Shown here piece by piece: positions 7,814-18,660 of a stretch of 64,000 nucleotides of DNA. The notes beneath the pieces are model-generated. The model ran no database searches. It saw nothing but the letters and a program-made list of their open reading frames with translations, and was not told where the DNA came from. The DNA comes from Gallalistipes aquisgranensis (lineage in GTDB: Bacteria > Bacteroidota > Bacteroidia > Bacteroidales > Rikenellaceae). The stretch lies in contig NZ_JADCJY010000001.1 of the NCBI RefSeq assembly GCF_014982715.1, positions 1,674,001-1,738,000 of the forward strand, given 5' to 3'. Made by a program: the position numbers and the translations under genes. Positions within the stretch are counted from its first letter, which is position 1. Every line of letters begins with the position of its first letter.

Positions 7814-9724
7814 ATGGAAGAAAACAAAGAAATGCAGGAAGCAGCCCCCGAAGTGGCCGCAACCGCAACCGAAACGGCTCCCGTGGCCGAAAAGGCCGCC
7901 GAAGCGGAAGCTCCTGCAAAGGCAGCTGAAAAAAAGGTATCGAACGACGATTTCGACTGGAACGCGTTCGAAAACGACACCGTTCTTTACGGCGGCTCGA
8001 AAGAGGAGGTCGCCAAGAAGTACGACGAAACCCTCTCCAACGTACAGGTCGGCGAAGTGGTCGAAGGTACGGTGATCGGCGTGGGCAAACGCGAAGTGGT
8101 GGTGAACATCGGGTACAAATCCGAGGGTATCATCCCCGTGAGCGAATTCCGTTACAACCCCGAACTGGCCGTAGGCGAGAAGGTGGAAGTGTATGTGGAA
8201 AGCGCCGAGGACAAGAAGGGGCAGCTGCTGCTCTCTCATAAGAAAGCCCGTCAGCTCCGCAGCTGGGACCGCGTGAACGAGGCCCTGGAGAAGGACGAAG
8301 TGATCAAGGGTTACATCAAGTGCCGCACCAAGGGCGGTATGATCGTGGACGTGTTCGGCATCGAGGCGTTCCTGCCCGGTTCGCAGATCGACGTGAAACC
8401 CATCCGCGACTACGACATCTACGTGGACAAGACCATGGAGTTCAAGGTGGTGAAGATCAACCAAGAGTTCCGCAACGTGGTCGTGTCGCACAAGGCCCTG
8501 ATCGAGGCCGAACTCGAGGCCCAGAAGAAGGAGATCATGTCCAAGCTGGAGAAGGGCCAGATTCTGGAAGGTACCGTCAAGAACATCACCTCCTACGGCG
8601 TATTCATCGACTTGGGCGGCGTAGACGGTCTGATCCACATCACCGACCTGAGCTGGGGCCGGGTGAACCATCCCGAAGAGATCGTTCAGCTCGACCAGAA
8701 GCTCAACGTCGTCATCCTCGACTTCGACGACCAGAAGAAACGTATCGCCTTGGGTCTGAAGCAGCTCAGCCCGCATCCGTGGGACGCTCTGGACCCCAAT
8801 CTGAAGGTGGGCGACAAGGTGAAGGGCAAAGTGGTGGTCATGGCCGACTACGGCGCTTTCATCGAGATCGCTCCCGGAGTGGAGGGTCTGATCCACGTAT
8901 CGGAAATGTCGTGGAGCCAGCACCTGCGCTCGGCACAGGAATTCATGAAGGTGGGCGACGAAATCGAGGCCGTCATCCTGACCCTCGACCGCGACGAGCG
9001 CAAGATGTCGCTCGGCATCAAACAGCTTACGCCCGATCCGTGGGAAAATATCGAGACCAAATACCCCGTCGGCTCGCGCCACACCGCCAAAGTGCGTAAC
9101 TTCACCAACTTCGGCGTATTCGTAGAGATCGAAGAGGGCATCGACGGACTGATCCACATCTCCGACCTGAGCTGGACGAAGAAAGTGAAACATCCGGCCG
9201 AATTCACCCAGATCGGCGCCGACATCGAAGTGGTCGTTCTGGAGATCGACAAGGAGAACCGCCGTCTGAGCCTGGGCCACAAGCAGCTCGAGGAGAACCC
9301 CTGGAACCAGTTCGAAGGTCAGTTCGCTGTGGATACCGTCCACGAAGGCACGATCACCGAACTGAACGACAAGGGTGCCGTGGTTGCTCTGGGCGACAAC
9401 GTAGAGGGCTTCGCCCCCATGCGCCAGCTCGCCAAAGAGGACGGTTCGCAGGTGAAGGTGGGCGACAAGCTCGACTTCAAGGTGCTGGAGTTCTCGAAGG
9501 CCACCAAGCGCATCCTGCTGTCCCACACCCGTGTAAACGAGGATGTACGCCGCGCGGAAGACAAGGCCGAACGCGCAGAACGCCGCGCCAAGGAGGAGTC
9601 TACCGCCAGCTCCGTGAAGAAGATCAATGCTTCCGTAGAGAAGACCACGCTGGGAGACATTTCCGGTCTGGCCGAACTGAAGGCCCAGATGGAAGCCAGC
9701 GCCGCCGAGAAGAAAGGCGAATAA
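7814..9724 (+). CDS. rpsA: 30S ribosomal protein S1
   Basis: From ATG 7814 the protein has 636 residues; an in-frame ATG at 7775 would add 13 residues that do not look like S1, so 7814 is preferred. After an acidic Ala/Glu-rich N-terminal tail there are six S1 (OB-fold) repeats. They begin around VGEVVEGTVIGVG, IKGYIKCRTKGG, LEGTVKNITSYGVFI, VKGKVVVMADYGAFI, HTAKVRNFTNFGVFV and HEGTITELNDKGAVV. Repeats 3-5 carry the conserved DGLIHI or EGLIHV motif. S1 binds mRNA on the small subunit and supports initiation, which matters in Bacteroidota where Shine-Dalgarno use is weak. The C-terminus is charged and likely helical. The identification is secure. Confidence 0.97.
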   Translation: MEENKEMQEAAPEVAATATETAPVAEKAAEAEAPAKAAEKKVSNDDFDWNAFENDTVLYGGSKEEVAKKYDETLSNVQVGEVVEGTVIGVGKREVVVNIGYKSEGIIPVSEFRYNPELAVGEKVEVYVESAEDKKGQLLLSHKKARQLRSWDRVNEALEKDEVIKGYIKCRTKGGMIVDVFGIEAFLPGSQIDVKPIRDYDIYVDKTMEFKVVKINQEFRNVVVSHKALIEAELEAQKKEIMSKLEKGQILEGTVKNITSYGVFIDLGGVDGLIHITDLSWGRVNHPEEIVQLDQKLNVVILDFDDQKKRIALGLKQLSPHPWDALDPNLKVGDKVKGKVVVMADYGAFIEIAPGVEGLIHVSEMSWSQHLRSAQEFMKVGDEIEAVILTLDRDERKMSLGIKQLTPDPWENIETKYPVGSRHTAKVRNFTNFGVFVEIEEGIDGLIHISDLSWTKKVKHPAEFTQIGADIEVVVLEIDKENRRLSLGHKQLEENPWNQFEGQFAVDTVHEGTITELNDKGAVVALGDNVEGFAPMRQLAKEDGSQVKVGDKLDFKVLEFSKATKRILLSHTRVNEDVRRAEDKAERAERRAKEESTASSVKKINASVEKTTLGDISGLAELKAQMEASAAEKKGE

Positions 9725-9749
9725 GTCTCTGCATACAGCTTCCGCCGGC

Positions 9750-10697
9750 ATGACCTTCAAAGTTACCATACTCGGTAGCGGTTCGGCTCTGCCTGCGGCA
9801 GGAAAACACCACTCTGCTCATGTACTCAACGTACATGAGCAGTTTTATTTGGTGGACTGCGGAGAAGGCACCCAAAGCCGCCTCATGCGCTGCGGCATCC
9901 CGCTACTGAAGCTGAACGCCGTCTTCATCACCCACCTGCACGGAGACCATCTGTTCGGGCTTTTCCCGATGATCTCCACGCTGGGCTTGCTCGGCAGACG
10001 CACGCCCCTGCACCTGTTCGGTCCCGGACCGTTGAACGAAATGCTGGATTTCCACCTGCGCCATTTCGACACGCAGCTGCCGTTCGAGGTCAAGTTCCAC
10101 GAGGCGGATACCCGCAGCTACGCCTGTCTCTACGAAAACAAGGTACTGGAGGTGTGGAGCGTCCCGCTGCGCCACCGCATACCCTGCACCGGTTATCTTT
10201 TCCGGGAAAAAACCCCTCCGCTCAACGTCCGCAGAGACGCGGTGGAACGTTACGGACTCGGCATCGCCCAATGCGTGGCGGCCAAACGGGGCGAAGACGT
10301 CGCCGTCGATACGGAAAGCGGCCCCCTGCTGCTTCCCAACGCCGAAATCGCCTACCGGCCCTACGAACCGCGCAGCTACGCCTATCTGAGCGACACGCTC
10401 TACTCGGCCAAGGCCGCATCGCTCGTCCGGGGAGCCGACCTGCTCTACCACGAAGCCACTTTCGCAGACGCCGACCGGGCCCTTGCCCGCCAGACGGGCC
10501 ATTCGACCACGTTGCAAGCCGCCAAGGCCGCCCTCGCGGCCGGAGCGGAACGGCTGCTGATCGGTCACTTTTCCGCCCGGTACAAAGACGACGAGGCGAT
10601 GGCCTCCGAGGCACGCACTCTGTTTCCGAATACGGAAGCGGCCGTCGAGGGAAGGACCTATGCGATCGCACCCCGGACCAATCCCCTCAAATGCTGA
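9750..10697 (+). CDS. rnz: Ribonuclease Z
   Basis: This 315-residue metallo-beta-lactamase-fold protein carries the signature HLHGDH (residues 62-67, zinc ligands) and the opening VTILGSGSALPAAGKHHSAH. Downstream are the YLSDT segment, YHEATF and GHFSARY, as in tRNase Z. The enzyme cuts the 3' trailer from tRNA precursors lacking encoded CCA. This fits the tRNA-Gln in this window, which has no encoded CCA. The gene starts 25 bases after rpsA and may be co-transcribed with it. An intrinsic-terminator-like hairpin lies within codons 22-34 of this gene. Length is normal for the short form. Confidence 0.95.
   Translation: MTFKVTILGSGSALPAAGKHHSAHVLNVHEQFYLVDCGEGTQSRLMRCGIPLLKLNAVFITHLHGDHLFGLFPMISTLGLLGRRTPLHLFGPGPLNEMLDFHLRHFDTQLPFEVKFHEADTRSYACLYENKVLEVWSVPLRHRIPCTGYLFREKTPPLNVRRDAVERYGLGIAQCVAAKRGEDVAVDTESGPLLLPNAEIAYRPYEPRSYAYLSDTLYSAKAASLVRGADLLYHEATFADADRALARQTGHSTTLQAAKAALAAGAERLLIGHFSARYKDDEAMASEARTLFPNTEAAVEGRTYAIAPRTNPLKC
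9814..9850 (+). terminator. Terminator-like hairpin inside the 5' end of rnz
   Basis: A 12-bp perfect stem (CTGCTCATGTAC / GTACATGAGCAG) with loop TCAAC is followed at once by TTTTATTT. It starts 90 bases after the rpsA stop and lies inside rnz codons 22-34. The structure fits an intrinsic terminator or attenuator for transcripts coming from rpsA. Confidence 0.55.
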
Positions 10698-10719
10698 AAC
10701 AGCCTGCCGGTCCTGCACG

Positions 10720-11295
10720 ATGAAAGAGAACGCTTCCGGTTCCGAACCGCTTTCCCGCCACGCCTTCCGGCTCGACCGTTCCTCGCTGAAAGCCGAATTC
10801 GGAGAGGGAATGAACGTTCGCTACGGACGTATGATACGAGAAAGGAGATTGTACGGTGCGGCGCTTGACCTGGCCGCCGACCCCGATCCGCAGGTGGCTT
10901 TCCGGGCTGCATGGGCCCTCGAGCAGGCCGTAACGGAAGCACCGCAGGAATTTCTGCCCTTTTCGGAGCGTATTCTGACCGATATCCGCCATACGACTGT
11001 TCCCGGCGTGCAGCGATCCTTTCTGAAAATAGTGCTCCTGCTGATACAGAAGAAACTGTTCCTTCCTGCCCCCGAAGAGCGGAATGCGCTCGTCACGGTC
11101 GCATTCGACCGTCTGATCGACCCGGCCGCACCGGTCGCCGTGCAGGCCCTTTCCGTCCGGTTGCTCGACCGTCTCTCGCCGCTGCCCGAATGGGCTCGGG
11201 AGGAATTCGGGGCGATCCTGCTCCGTCTCTCGCAGAGCCAGTCGCCCGGCCTCACGAACTGCAGCGCGAAAATGCTGAAAAAACGGAAACGATAA
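10720..11295 (+). CDS. HEAT-repeat-like conserved hypothetical protein
   Basis: This 191-residue soluble protein starts 22 bases after rnz. An upstream in-frame ATG at 10660 would overlap rnz and adds no recognisable sequence, so ATG 10720 is preferred. It has no signal peptide or membrane segment. The sequence is rich in helical pairs such as DPDPQVAFRAAWALEQAV and DPAAPVAVQALSVRLLDRL. These resemble HEAT/ARM repeats (DxxxxVRxxAxxAL) and suggest a small alpha-solenoid for protein-protein contacts. The C-terminus is basic (KMLKKRKR). It contains no enzyme motif. Probably in one unit with rnz, function unknown. Confidence 0.7.
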   Translation: MKENASGSEPLSRHAFRLDRSSLKAEFGEGMNVRYGRMIRERRLYGAALDLAADPDPQVAFRAAWALEQAVTEAPQEFLPFSERILTDIRHTTVPGVQRSFLKIVLLLIQKKLFLPAPEERNALVTVAFDRLIDPAAPVAVQALSVRLLDRLSPLPEWAREEFGAILLRLSQSQSPGLTNCSAKMLKKRKR

Positions 11296-11346
11296 ACCGC
11301 CCGGATACACACTTCCCCGTCCGGCCCGTCCGATGAAACGAAAAGA

Positions 11347-11380
11347 TTTGGACGATTTCCCGTTTTTATTTCTATCTTTG
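11347..11380 (+). promoter_or_regulatory. Promoter of the thiC riboswitch transcript
   Basis: TTTG at 11347-11350 and TATCTTTG at 11373-11380 are spaced by 22 bases. Transcription would start about 7 bases later, just before the TPP aptamer at 11391, exactly where it should for a riboswitch leader. Confidence 0.7.
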
Positions 11381-11390
11381 TGCTGAATCT

Positions 11391-13055
<1,665 letters not shown>

Positions 13056-13104
13056 ACGGCACCTCATCCGAACCTCTTTACACACTAACCTAAATATCAA
13101 AACC

Positions 13105-13779
13105 ATGAAGAAAAAATTCCTTGCAGAGATGACCGGAACGTTCGTCCTGGTACTGATGGGCTGCGGAGCCGCCGTATTCAACGGCGGACCGACCAGCGTG
13201 GCCGCCGTGCTGACCATCGCTTTCGCCTTCGGGCTCTCGGTCGTAGCCATGGCCTACGCGATCGGTTCCGTCAGCGGATGCCACATCAACCCGGCCATCA
13301 CGCTGGGCGTATGGCTCAGCGGCCGGATGTCCGGCCGGGAAGCCGGCCTGTACATGGCGGCCCAGGTGATCGGCGCCGTGATCGCTTCGGCGGTCATCTG
13401 GCTGTTGGTCAACAGCGGCAACGTGTTCATCCCCGAAGAGGGGACCACGACCGGAGCGAACGGCTACGCCGAAGGAAACCTGATTCCGGCCCTGATCGCC
13501 GAAATCGCGTTCACCTTCATCTTCGTGCTGGTCGTCCTCGGCGTGACGGACGAAAAAGGCGGCAACCCTGCGCTGGCCGGCCTGGCTATCGGACTGACTC
13601 TCACACTGGTGCACATCGTCTGCATTCCCATCACCGGCACGTCGGTCAATCCCGCCCGCAGCATCGGTCCGGCCCTGTTTGCCGGCGGCGAGGCTCTCTC
13701 CCAGCTCTGGCTCTTCATCGTGGCGCCGCTTATCGGGGCCGCCCTCTCTGCCGGAGTGTGGAAAGCCCTGCGCTCCTGA
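13105..13779 (+). CDS. aqpZ: Aquaporin Z-like water channel (MIP family)
   Basis: This 224-residue protein has six hydrophobic segments and two half-helix motifs: NPA at 62-64 (CHINPAITLG) and NPA at 182-184 (TSVNPARSIG). The Arg after the second NPA (Arg185) is the selectivity-filter arginine, and the narrow filter typical of water-specific AqpZ seems likely. It sits in the inner membrane. An upstream in-frame ATG at 13036 would overlap thiC and adds non-membrane residues, so 13105 (MKKKFLAEMTGTF) is the start. It follows thiC by 49 bases and is closed by a strong terminator. Whether it is transcribed with thiC is unclear; no link to thiamin is known. Confidence 0.92.
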   Translation: MKKKFLAEMTGTFVLVLMGCGAAVFNGGPTSVAAVLTIAFAFGLSVVAMAYAIGSVSGCHINPAITLGVWLSGRMSGREAGLYMAAQVIGAVIASAVIWLLVNSGNVFIPEEGTTTGANGYAEGNLIPALIAEIAFTFIFVLVVLGVTDEKGGNPALAGLAIGLTLTLVHIVCIPITGTSVNPARSIGPALFAGGEALSQLWLFIVAPLIGAALSAGVWKALRS

Positions 13780-13795
13780 TCTTTCCGGAAAAAAG

Positions 13796-13828
13796 AACGG
13801 CCCGGTCTCGAAAGAGACCGGGCCGTTT
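13796..13828. terminator. Strong bidirectional terminator between aqpZ and the YhcH gene
   Basis: A 14-bp perfect stem (AACGGCCCGGTCTC / GAGACCGGGCCGTT) has a GAAA loop, with A-run on the left and T-run on the right. It lies between converging genes and can serve both. Confidence 0.85.
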
Positions 13829-13842
13829 CGCATACGGCAGAC

Positions 13843-14289
13843 TTACGCCAACACCTTGATGACGCACTTTTTGATCCGTCCGTGACCTACCAGCGGAGCG
13901 TGCGCGTCGCCCGGGAAGAAGATGGAGAATTCGCCCGGCAACAGGGAGAAATAGGTGGAAGGCTTGTCGTCGTAGAAAAGAATATCCTTTTCCGCAGACA
14001 TTTCGCCGCGCGGCGAAGCGCAGGCCTTTCGGTCCTTCCATCCGAAGCTCTCCTGTCCGGCCACAACCACCTGGATGTCAATGTACTTATCGTGTACCTC
14101 CAGCGCGGCCTGCTCGGGCGTTTTCAGATCGCGTTCCATGACCGACATGAAAATCTCCTTGCCGTCGATTTCGTACTTTCCCTCGGCGAGGGATGCCAGG
14201 TCGATCGTCTTCAGATAGGCGAACGCCTTGGCGAAACGGGGGTTGAGCGTGTTATAAAGCTCTCCGTTGGATAATGCATCGAATACCAT
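13843..14289 (-). CDS. YhcH/YjgK/YiaL family protein (DUF386)
   Basis: This 148-residue cupin-like protein matches the YhcH/YjgK/YiaL family in length and motifs. Examples are HDKYIDIQVVVAGQE (metal-site His region), SLLPGEFSIFFPGDAHAP (second His) and the C-terminal KKCVIKV. E. coli relatives belong to sialic acid and sugar operons and are thought to be anomerases or lyase-like sugar enzymes; the reaction here is not established. It has no signal peptide, so it should be cytoplasmic. It is a single gene with its own promoter, divergent from the RND efflux operon, and ends at the shared terminator. Confidence 0.88.
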   Translation of the reverse strand: MVFDALSNGELYNTLNPRFAKAFAYLKTIDLASLAEGKYEIDGKEIFMSVMERDLKTPEQAALEVHDKYIDIQVVVAGQESFGWKDRKACASPRGEMSAEKDILFYDDKPSTYFSLLPGEFSIFFPGDAHAPLVGHGRIKKCVIKVLA

Positions 14290-14327
14290 AATCGTCTATT
14301 TTTAGGATTTGACTCCGGATTATCAAA

Positions 14328-14335
14328 CAAAGTTA
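14328..14335 (-). promoter_or_regulatory. -7 promoter box upstream of the YhcH-family gene
   Basis: The minus strand reads TAACTTTG, matching TAnnTTTG, 38 bases from the start codon. It lies in the divergent gap shared with the RND operon, whose own promoter is not clear. Confidence 0.55.
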
Positions 14336-14470
14336 GGCAAATATTTCCGAAAATCCTTCCGCCCCGGGTCGTTTGACCCCTCCATTTTACCGTTTCACCG
14401 CCAGATATTGCCCGTTTCGGGTATTTTTCGTATTTTGCGGAAGTATTTTTACTACCCTACATCGACTACT

Positions 14471-15568
14471 ATGGTACGCAAATCCAAGACCACCCTGTTG
14501 ATCCTTATCCCCGTGATCGCCGTGGGCGCTATCGTATTGTACAACTACTTCACCTCGCAATCCCCCGAAGAACCCGATCCGGAACGCGCGGCGGCCGCCC
14601 AGGAGAAAGAGAACAAGGGCAAGAGCCGGGGCAACCGGGCCGTTCCCGTCACCGTTCACGTCGCCGATTTCATGAGGCTGGACGAAGGTATCCGCGCCGT
14701 CGGAACGCTCCTGCCCAACGAAGAGGTGGATATTTCGAGCGAAATCGCCGGAAAGGTCGAACGGATCACCTTCCAGGAGGGCACGCCCGTCAAAAAAGGC
14801 GACCTGCTGGTGAAGGTCAACGACGAAGACCTCCAGTCCCAACTCAAACGGGCTGTGTTCCAGCGCGACCTGCTTAAGGAGAAGCTGGGGCGTAACCGCA
14901 TCCTGCTCGAAAAGGACGCCATCAGCCGCGAGGCGTTCGACCAGATCGAAACCGACTACAACATGGTCGAAGCCGACATCCAGCTGCTCCAGGTCAAGAT
15001 CGACAAGACAGAAATCCGCGCCCCGTTCGACGGCGTGATCGGTTTCCGCTACATCAGCCTCGGCAGCTATCTGCAACCCAATACGCTGGTGGCCAGGCTG
15101 GTGGACTACTCGAAACTGAAAGTGGAATTCTCCATTCCCGAAAAATACCACCACGCTTCCCGCGTGGGTTCGCCCATCAGTTTCACGACCGAAGGGAACA
15201 AGACGGTCAATCGGGCCACGATCTACGCCATCGACCCGAAAGTGGACGAAAAGACCCGTACGGTCTCCATGAGAGCCCTCTTCGACAACAGTTCGATGCA
15301 GTTGCTGCCCGGTATGTTCGCCAGCGTGACCACGGGCCAGAAAACAGGCTCCACGCTCCAGATACCGACCGAAGCGATCGTTCCCGAAGCCGACCATAAA
15401 AAGGTCTGGGTCGTGCGGAATAATCATGCCGTATCGGTTCCGGTCACCACGGGCGTGCGCGGCGAGACGACAGTGGAGGTCACCGAGGGCCTCAGCAAAG
15501 GCGACAGCGTGATCGTGACCGGCCTGCTCCAGATCCGCGAAAACTCCCCGCTTCAAATCACCAACTGA
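14471..15568 (+). CDS. RND efflux periplasmic adaptor (membrane fusion protein)
   Basis: This 365-residue protein is anchored by an N-terminal membrane segment (about residues 7-25). The first half of the lipoyl/barrel-sandwich domain is EEVDISSEIAGKVERITFQEG, read across residues 80-100. A short helical hairpin (about 115-165) precedes the second half, DKTEIRAPFDGVIGFR. The beta-barrel and membrane-proximal domains complete the HlyD/AcrA-type layout. It bridges the inner-membrane pump and the outer-membrane channel encoded next. Start 14471 is chosen because the upstream in-frame extension runs through promoter-like DNA and puts 54 non-membrane residues before the anchor. First gene of a three-gene operon. 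Confidence 0.9.
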   Translation: MVRKSKTTLLILIPVIAVGAIVLYNYFTSQSPEEPDPERAAAAQEKENKGKSRGNRAVPVTVHVADFMRLDEGIRAVGTLLPNEEVDISSEIAGKVERITFQEGTPVKKGDLLVKVNDEDLQSQLKRAVFQRDLLKEKLGRNRILLEKDAISREAFDQIETDYNMVEADIQLLQVKIDKTEIRAPFDGVIGFRYISLGSYLQPNTLVARLVDYSKLKVEFSIPEKYHHASRVGSPISFTTEGNKTVNRATIYAIDPKVDEKTRTVSMRALFDNSSMQLLPGMFASVTTGQKTGSTLQIPTEAIVPEADHKKVWVVRNNHAVSVPVTTGVRGETTVEVTEGLSKGDSVIVTGLLQIRENSPLQITN

Positions 15569-15612
15569 TTCCGACCCACTCCGAAAACCCATCCTAAGCA
15601 AAACAACCTGCC

Positions 15613-18600
15613 ATGAGTCTTGCCTCTGTCTGCATAAAACGACCGGTACTGGCCACGGTGCTCAACATTTTCGTCCTGATCATCGGCTTTATCGGTTTCA
15701 CGTTTCTCGGCGTGCGGGACTACCCGAGCGTCGATCCGCCGATCATCTCCGTGCGCACCACCTTTTCGGGGGCCAACGCGGACGTGATCGAGACCCAGAT
15801 CACCGAACCCCTCGAAGCCTCGATCAACGGCATCCCGGGTATCCGCTCCATCTCGAGCGTCAGTTCCGACGGAACGAGCTACATTTCCGTGGAGTTCAAC
15901 ATCGAGGTCGATTTGGAAACGGCCGCCAACGACGTGCGTAACAAGGTGTCCGAAGCCCAGCGCAAGCTGCCCGCCGACGTCGATCCGCCCGTGGTGACCA
16001 AAGCCGATGCCGACGCCGAACCCATTTACAGCGTCACGCTCGAAAGCGAAAGCCGCTCGATCATCGACCTGAGCGAATACGCCGAAGTCAACTTCAAGGA
16101 GCGCCTGCAAACCATTCCGGGCGTCTCGTCGGTCGACGTGCGCGGTTCGCGGCGCATGTCGATCCGTCTGAAGATGGACCCCATGCTGCTGGCAGCCTAC
16201 GGGCTCACCCCGATGGACGTGCGCGACGCCGTCACCCGAGAGAACATCGAACTTCCGGCCGGCCGCATCGAAGGCGACAACACGGAGCTCATCATCCGCA
16301 CGCTGGGCCGACTGGAGACCATCGACGACTTCAACAACCTGATCATCTCCCAGGACGGGGAGCGCGTAGTGCGTTTCTCGGACGTGGGCGAAGCCATCAT
16401 CGAGGCCCAGAACACCCGTTCGATCCTCAAACGCAACGGCGTGACGATGGTCTCCTGCATGCTGATCCCCCAGCCGGGAGCCAACTACATCACGATCGTC
16501 GACAATGCCGTCAAAGGCATCGAACAGATCAAGAAGGACCTTCCGGAAGATATCGTCATCCGCACCGGTTTCGACAATACGAAGTTCATCCGCCAGTCGA
16601 TCAACGAGGTGCAGCATACCATCGTCGAGGCGTTCGTGCTGGTGGTGCTCATCATCTTCCTCTTCCTGCGCACGTGGCGCACCACGCTGATCCCCGTGCT
16701 GGCCATCCCCGTCTCGCTGATCGGAGCCTTCTTCATCATGTACATCTGCGGGTTCTCGATCAACATCCTCACCCTGCTGGCCATCGTGCTGGCTATCGGA
16801 CTGGTGGTCGACGACGCCATCGTGGTCATGGAGAACATCTATTCGAAGATCGAACAGGGCATGGACCCCGAGGAGGCCGGTATCAAGGGGACGCAGGAGA
16901 TATTCTTCGCCGTCATCTCCACCACCGTGGCTCTGGTGGCCGTGTTCTTCCCGATCGTCTTCCTGCAGGGCGTCACGGGCCGCCTGTTCCGCGAGTTCAG
17001 TCTCGTGATCGCCGGCGCCGTGGTGATCTCGGCATTCGTGGCGCTCACCTTCACCCCGATGATCACGGTGAAGATGCTCAGCGGCTCCTCCACCCAGGGA
17101 AAACTCTACCGCATCACGGAGCCTTTCTTCACGGGTCTCACCAACTTCTACAAACGGGCCCTGCTCGGTTTCCTCAGACGGCGCTGGGTAGCCGTCGTCA
17201 TCCTCGTGGTAACGCTGGGCGTCGTCGGATGGCTCTGGACCCAGATTCCCTCCGAGATGGCCCCGCTCGAGGACCGGTCCCAGCTGAAGGCCACGTCGAC
17301 CGCCCCGGAAGGCACGTCGTACGACTACATGCTGGCCTATACCGACCGTGTGACCGACACCATCAACAAATACGTCCCCGAACAGGACGGCGGCCACCTG
17401 GCCATGGTGGGCATGCGGAACACGGTGAACAGCTCGAACTTCACGATCATCCTCAAGGATGCCGACCAGCGGGAACGCACCCAGCAGGAGATCGCGGCCG
17501 ACTTGACGCCCCGCCTCTCGAAGATGACCGGGGCCCGCACGATCGTCTCCCAGCAGCAGACCTTCGGAAACCAGAAGGGAGGCCTCCCCGTTCAGTACGT
17601 GTTGCAGGCCCAGAGCCTGGACGACATGCGGGAAGCGCTGCCCCGCTTCATGAACGAAGTGTCGGCCAGCCCGGTCTTCTCCGTTTCGGACGTCAACCTA
17701 AAATTCACCAAACCGGAGCTCACGGTCAGCATCAACCGAGACCGGGCCGCCACGATGGGCGTGACGGTCCAGAACATCGCCGAAACACTCCAGTTGGCCA
17801 TGAGCGAACAGCGTATCGGCTACTACATCCGCAACGGCAAGCAGTACGAAATCCTCAGCATGTTCGACCGGCCCAGCCGGAGCAAACCGACCGACCTGGC
17901 GGGCATCTACGTCCGTAACGACAAGGGCGAGCTGATCCAGCTCGACAACTTCGTCACGCTGACCGAAAGCAGCACTCCGCCCAAGCTCTACCACTACAAC
18001 CGTTTCGTATCGGCCACCGTATCGGCGGACATGGTCAAGGGCAAGACGCTGGGCGACGGCCTGGAAGAGATGGACCGCATTGCGAAAAAGGTGCTCGACG
18101 ACACGTTCAGCACCACGCTCAGCGGTAACTCGAAAGACTTCGTCGAGAGTTCTTCGAGCCTGATCTTCGCCTTCTCGCTGGCCCTGATCCTGATCTATCT
18201 GGTGCTGGCCGCCCAGTTCGAGAGTTTCCGCGACCCGCTCATCATCATGCTCACCGTGCCGCTGGCCCTGATCGGAGCCCTGCTGTCGATGTACCTCTTC
18301 TCGCAGACGATGAACATTTTCAGCCAGATCGGTATCATCATGCTGATCGGACTGGTGACCAAGAACGGTATCCTGATCGTCGAGTTCGCCAACCAGCGCA
18401 AGGAACACGGACTTTCGGTGCACGATGCCATCACGGATGCGGCCGTATCGCGTCTGCGCCCGATCCTGATGACCTCGCTGGCGACCATCCTGGGCATCCT
18501 CCCGATGGCTGTCTCCACGGGTGCCGGCTCGGAGAGCCGCATCGCCATGGGTATCACGGTCGTGGGCGGCATGATCTGCGCCACGTTCCTCACCCTGTTC

Positions 18601-18660
18601 GTCATCCCCGCCATTTACAGTTACCTCAGCCACAGCAACAAATCGGAAAAACAATCATGA
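15613..18660 (+). CDS. RND family multidrug efflux pump (AcrB/MexB type)
   Basis: This 1015-residue proton-driven pump has the expected layout of 12 membrane segments and two large periplasmic loops. In TM4, GLVVDDAIVVMENI holds the adjacent Asp400-Asp401 pair (equivalent to AcrB Asp407/408). Lys917 in LVTKNG corresponds to AcrB Lys940. The proton relay is therefore intact. The N-terminus MSLASVCIKRPVLATVLN is typical of HAE1 pumps. The stop overlaps the start of the TolC-like gene (ATGA, 4 bases), so translation is probably coupled. Substrates such as drugs, bile acids or dyes cannot be inferred. No regulator gene adjoins the operon. Confidence 0.95.
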   Translation: MSLASVCIKRPVLATVLNIFVLIIGFIGFTFLGVRDYPSVDPPIISVRTTFSGANADVIETQITEPLEASINGIPGIRSISSVSSDGTSYISVEFNIEVDLETAANDVRNKVSEAQRKLPADVDPPVVTKADADAEPIYSVTLESESRSIIDLSEYAEVNFKERLQTIPGVSSVDVRGSRRMSIRLKMDPMLLAAYGLTPMDVRDAVTRENIELPAGRIEGDNTELIIRTLGRLETIDDFNNLIISQDGERVVRFSDVGEAIIEAQNTRSILKRNGVTMVSCMLIPQPGANYITIVDNAVKGIEQIKKDLPEDIVIRTGFDNTKFIRQSINEVQHTIVEAFVLVVLIIFLFLRTWRTTLIPVLAIPVSLIGAFFIMYICGFSINILTLLAIVLAIGLVVDDAIVVMENIYSKIEQGMDPEEAGIKGTQEIFFAVISTTVALVAVFFPIVFLQGVTGRLFREFSLVIAGAVVISAFVALTFTPMITVKMLSGSSTQGKLYRITEPFFTGLTNFYKRALLGFLRRRWVAVVILVVTLGVVGWLWTQIPSEMAPLEDRSQLKATSTAPEGTSYDYMLAYTDRVTDTINKYVPEQDGGHLAMVGMRNTVNSSNFTIILKDADQRERTQQEIAADLTPRLSKMTGARTIVSQQQTFGNQKGGLPVQYVLQAQSLDDMREALPRFMNEVSASPVFSVSDVNLKFTKPELTVSINRDRAATMGVTVQNIAETLQLAMSEQRIGYYIRNGKQYEILSMFDRPSRSKPTDLAGIYVRNDKGELIQLDNFVTLTESSTPPKLYHYNRFVSATVSADMVKGKTLGDGLEEMDRIAKKVLDDTFSTTLSGNSKDFVESSSSLIFAFSLALILIYLVLAAQFESFRDPLIIMLTVPLALIGALLSMYLFSQTMNIFSQIGIIMLIGLVTKNGILIVEFANQRKEHGLSVHDAITDAAVSRLRPILMTSLATILGILPMAVSTGAGSESRIAMGITVVGGMICATFLTLFVIPAIYSYLSHSNKSEKQS

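Noticed and set aside
7787-9769. Long minus-strand open frame opposite rpsA
   Set aside because: It is an antisense shadow of the S1 repeats; the translated product has Leu/Val/His-rich repeats only because the S1 domains repeat.
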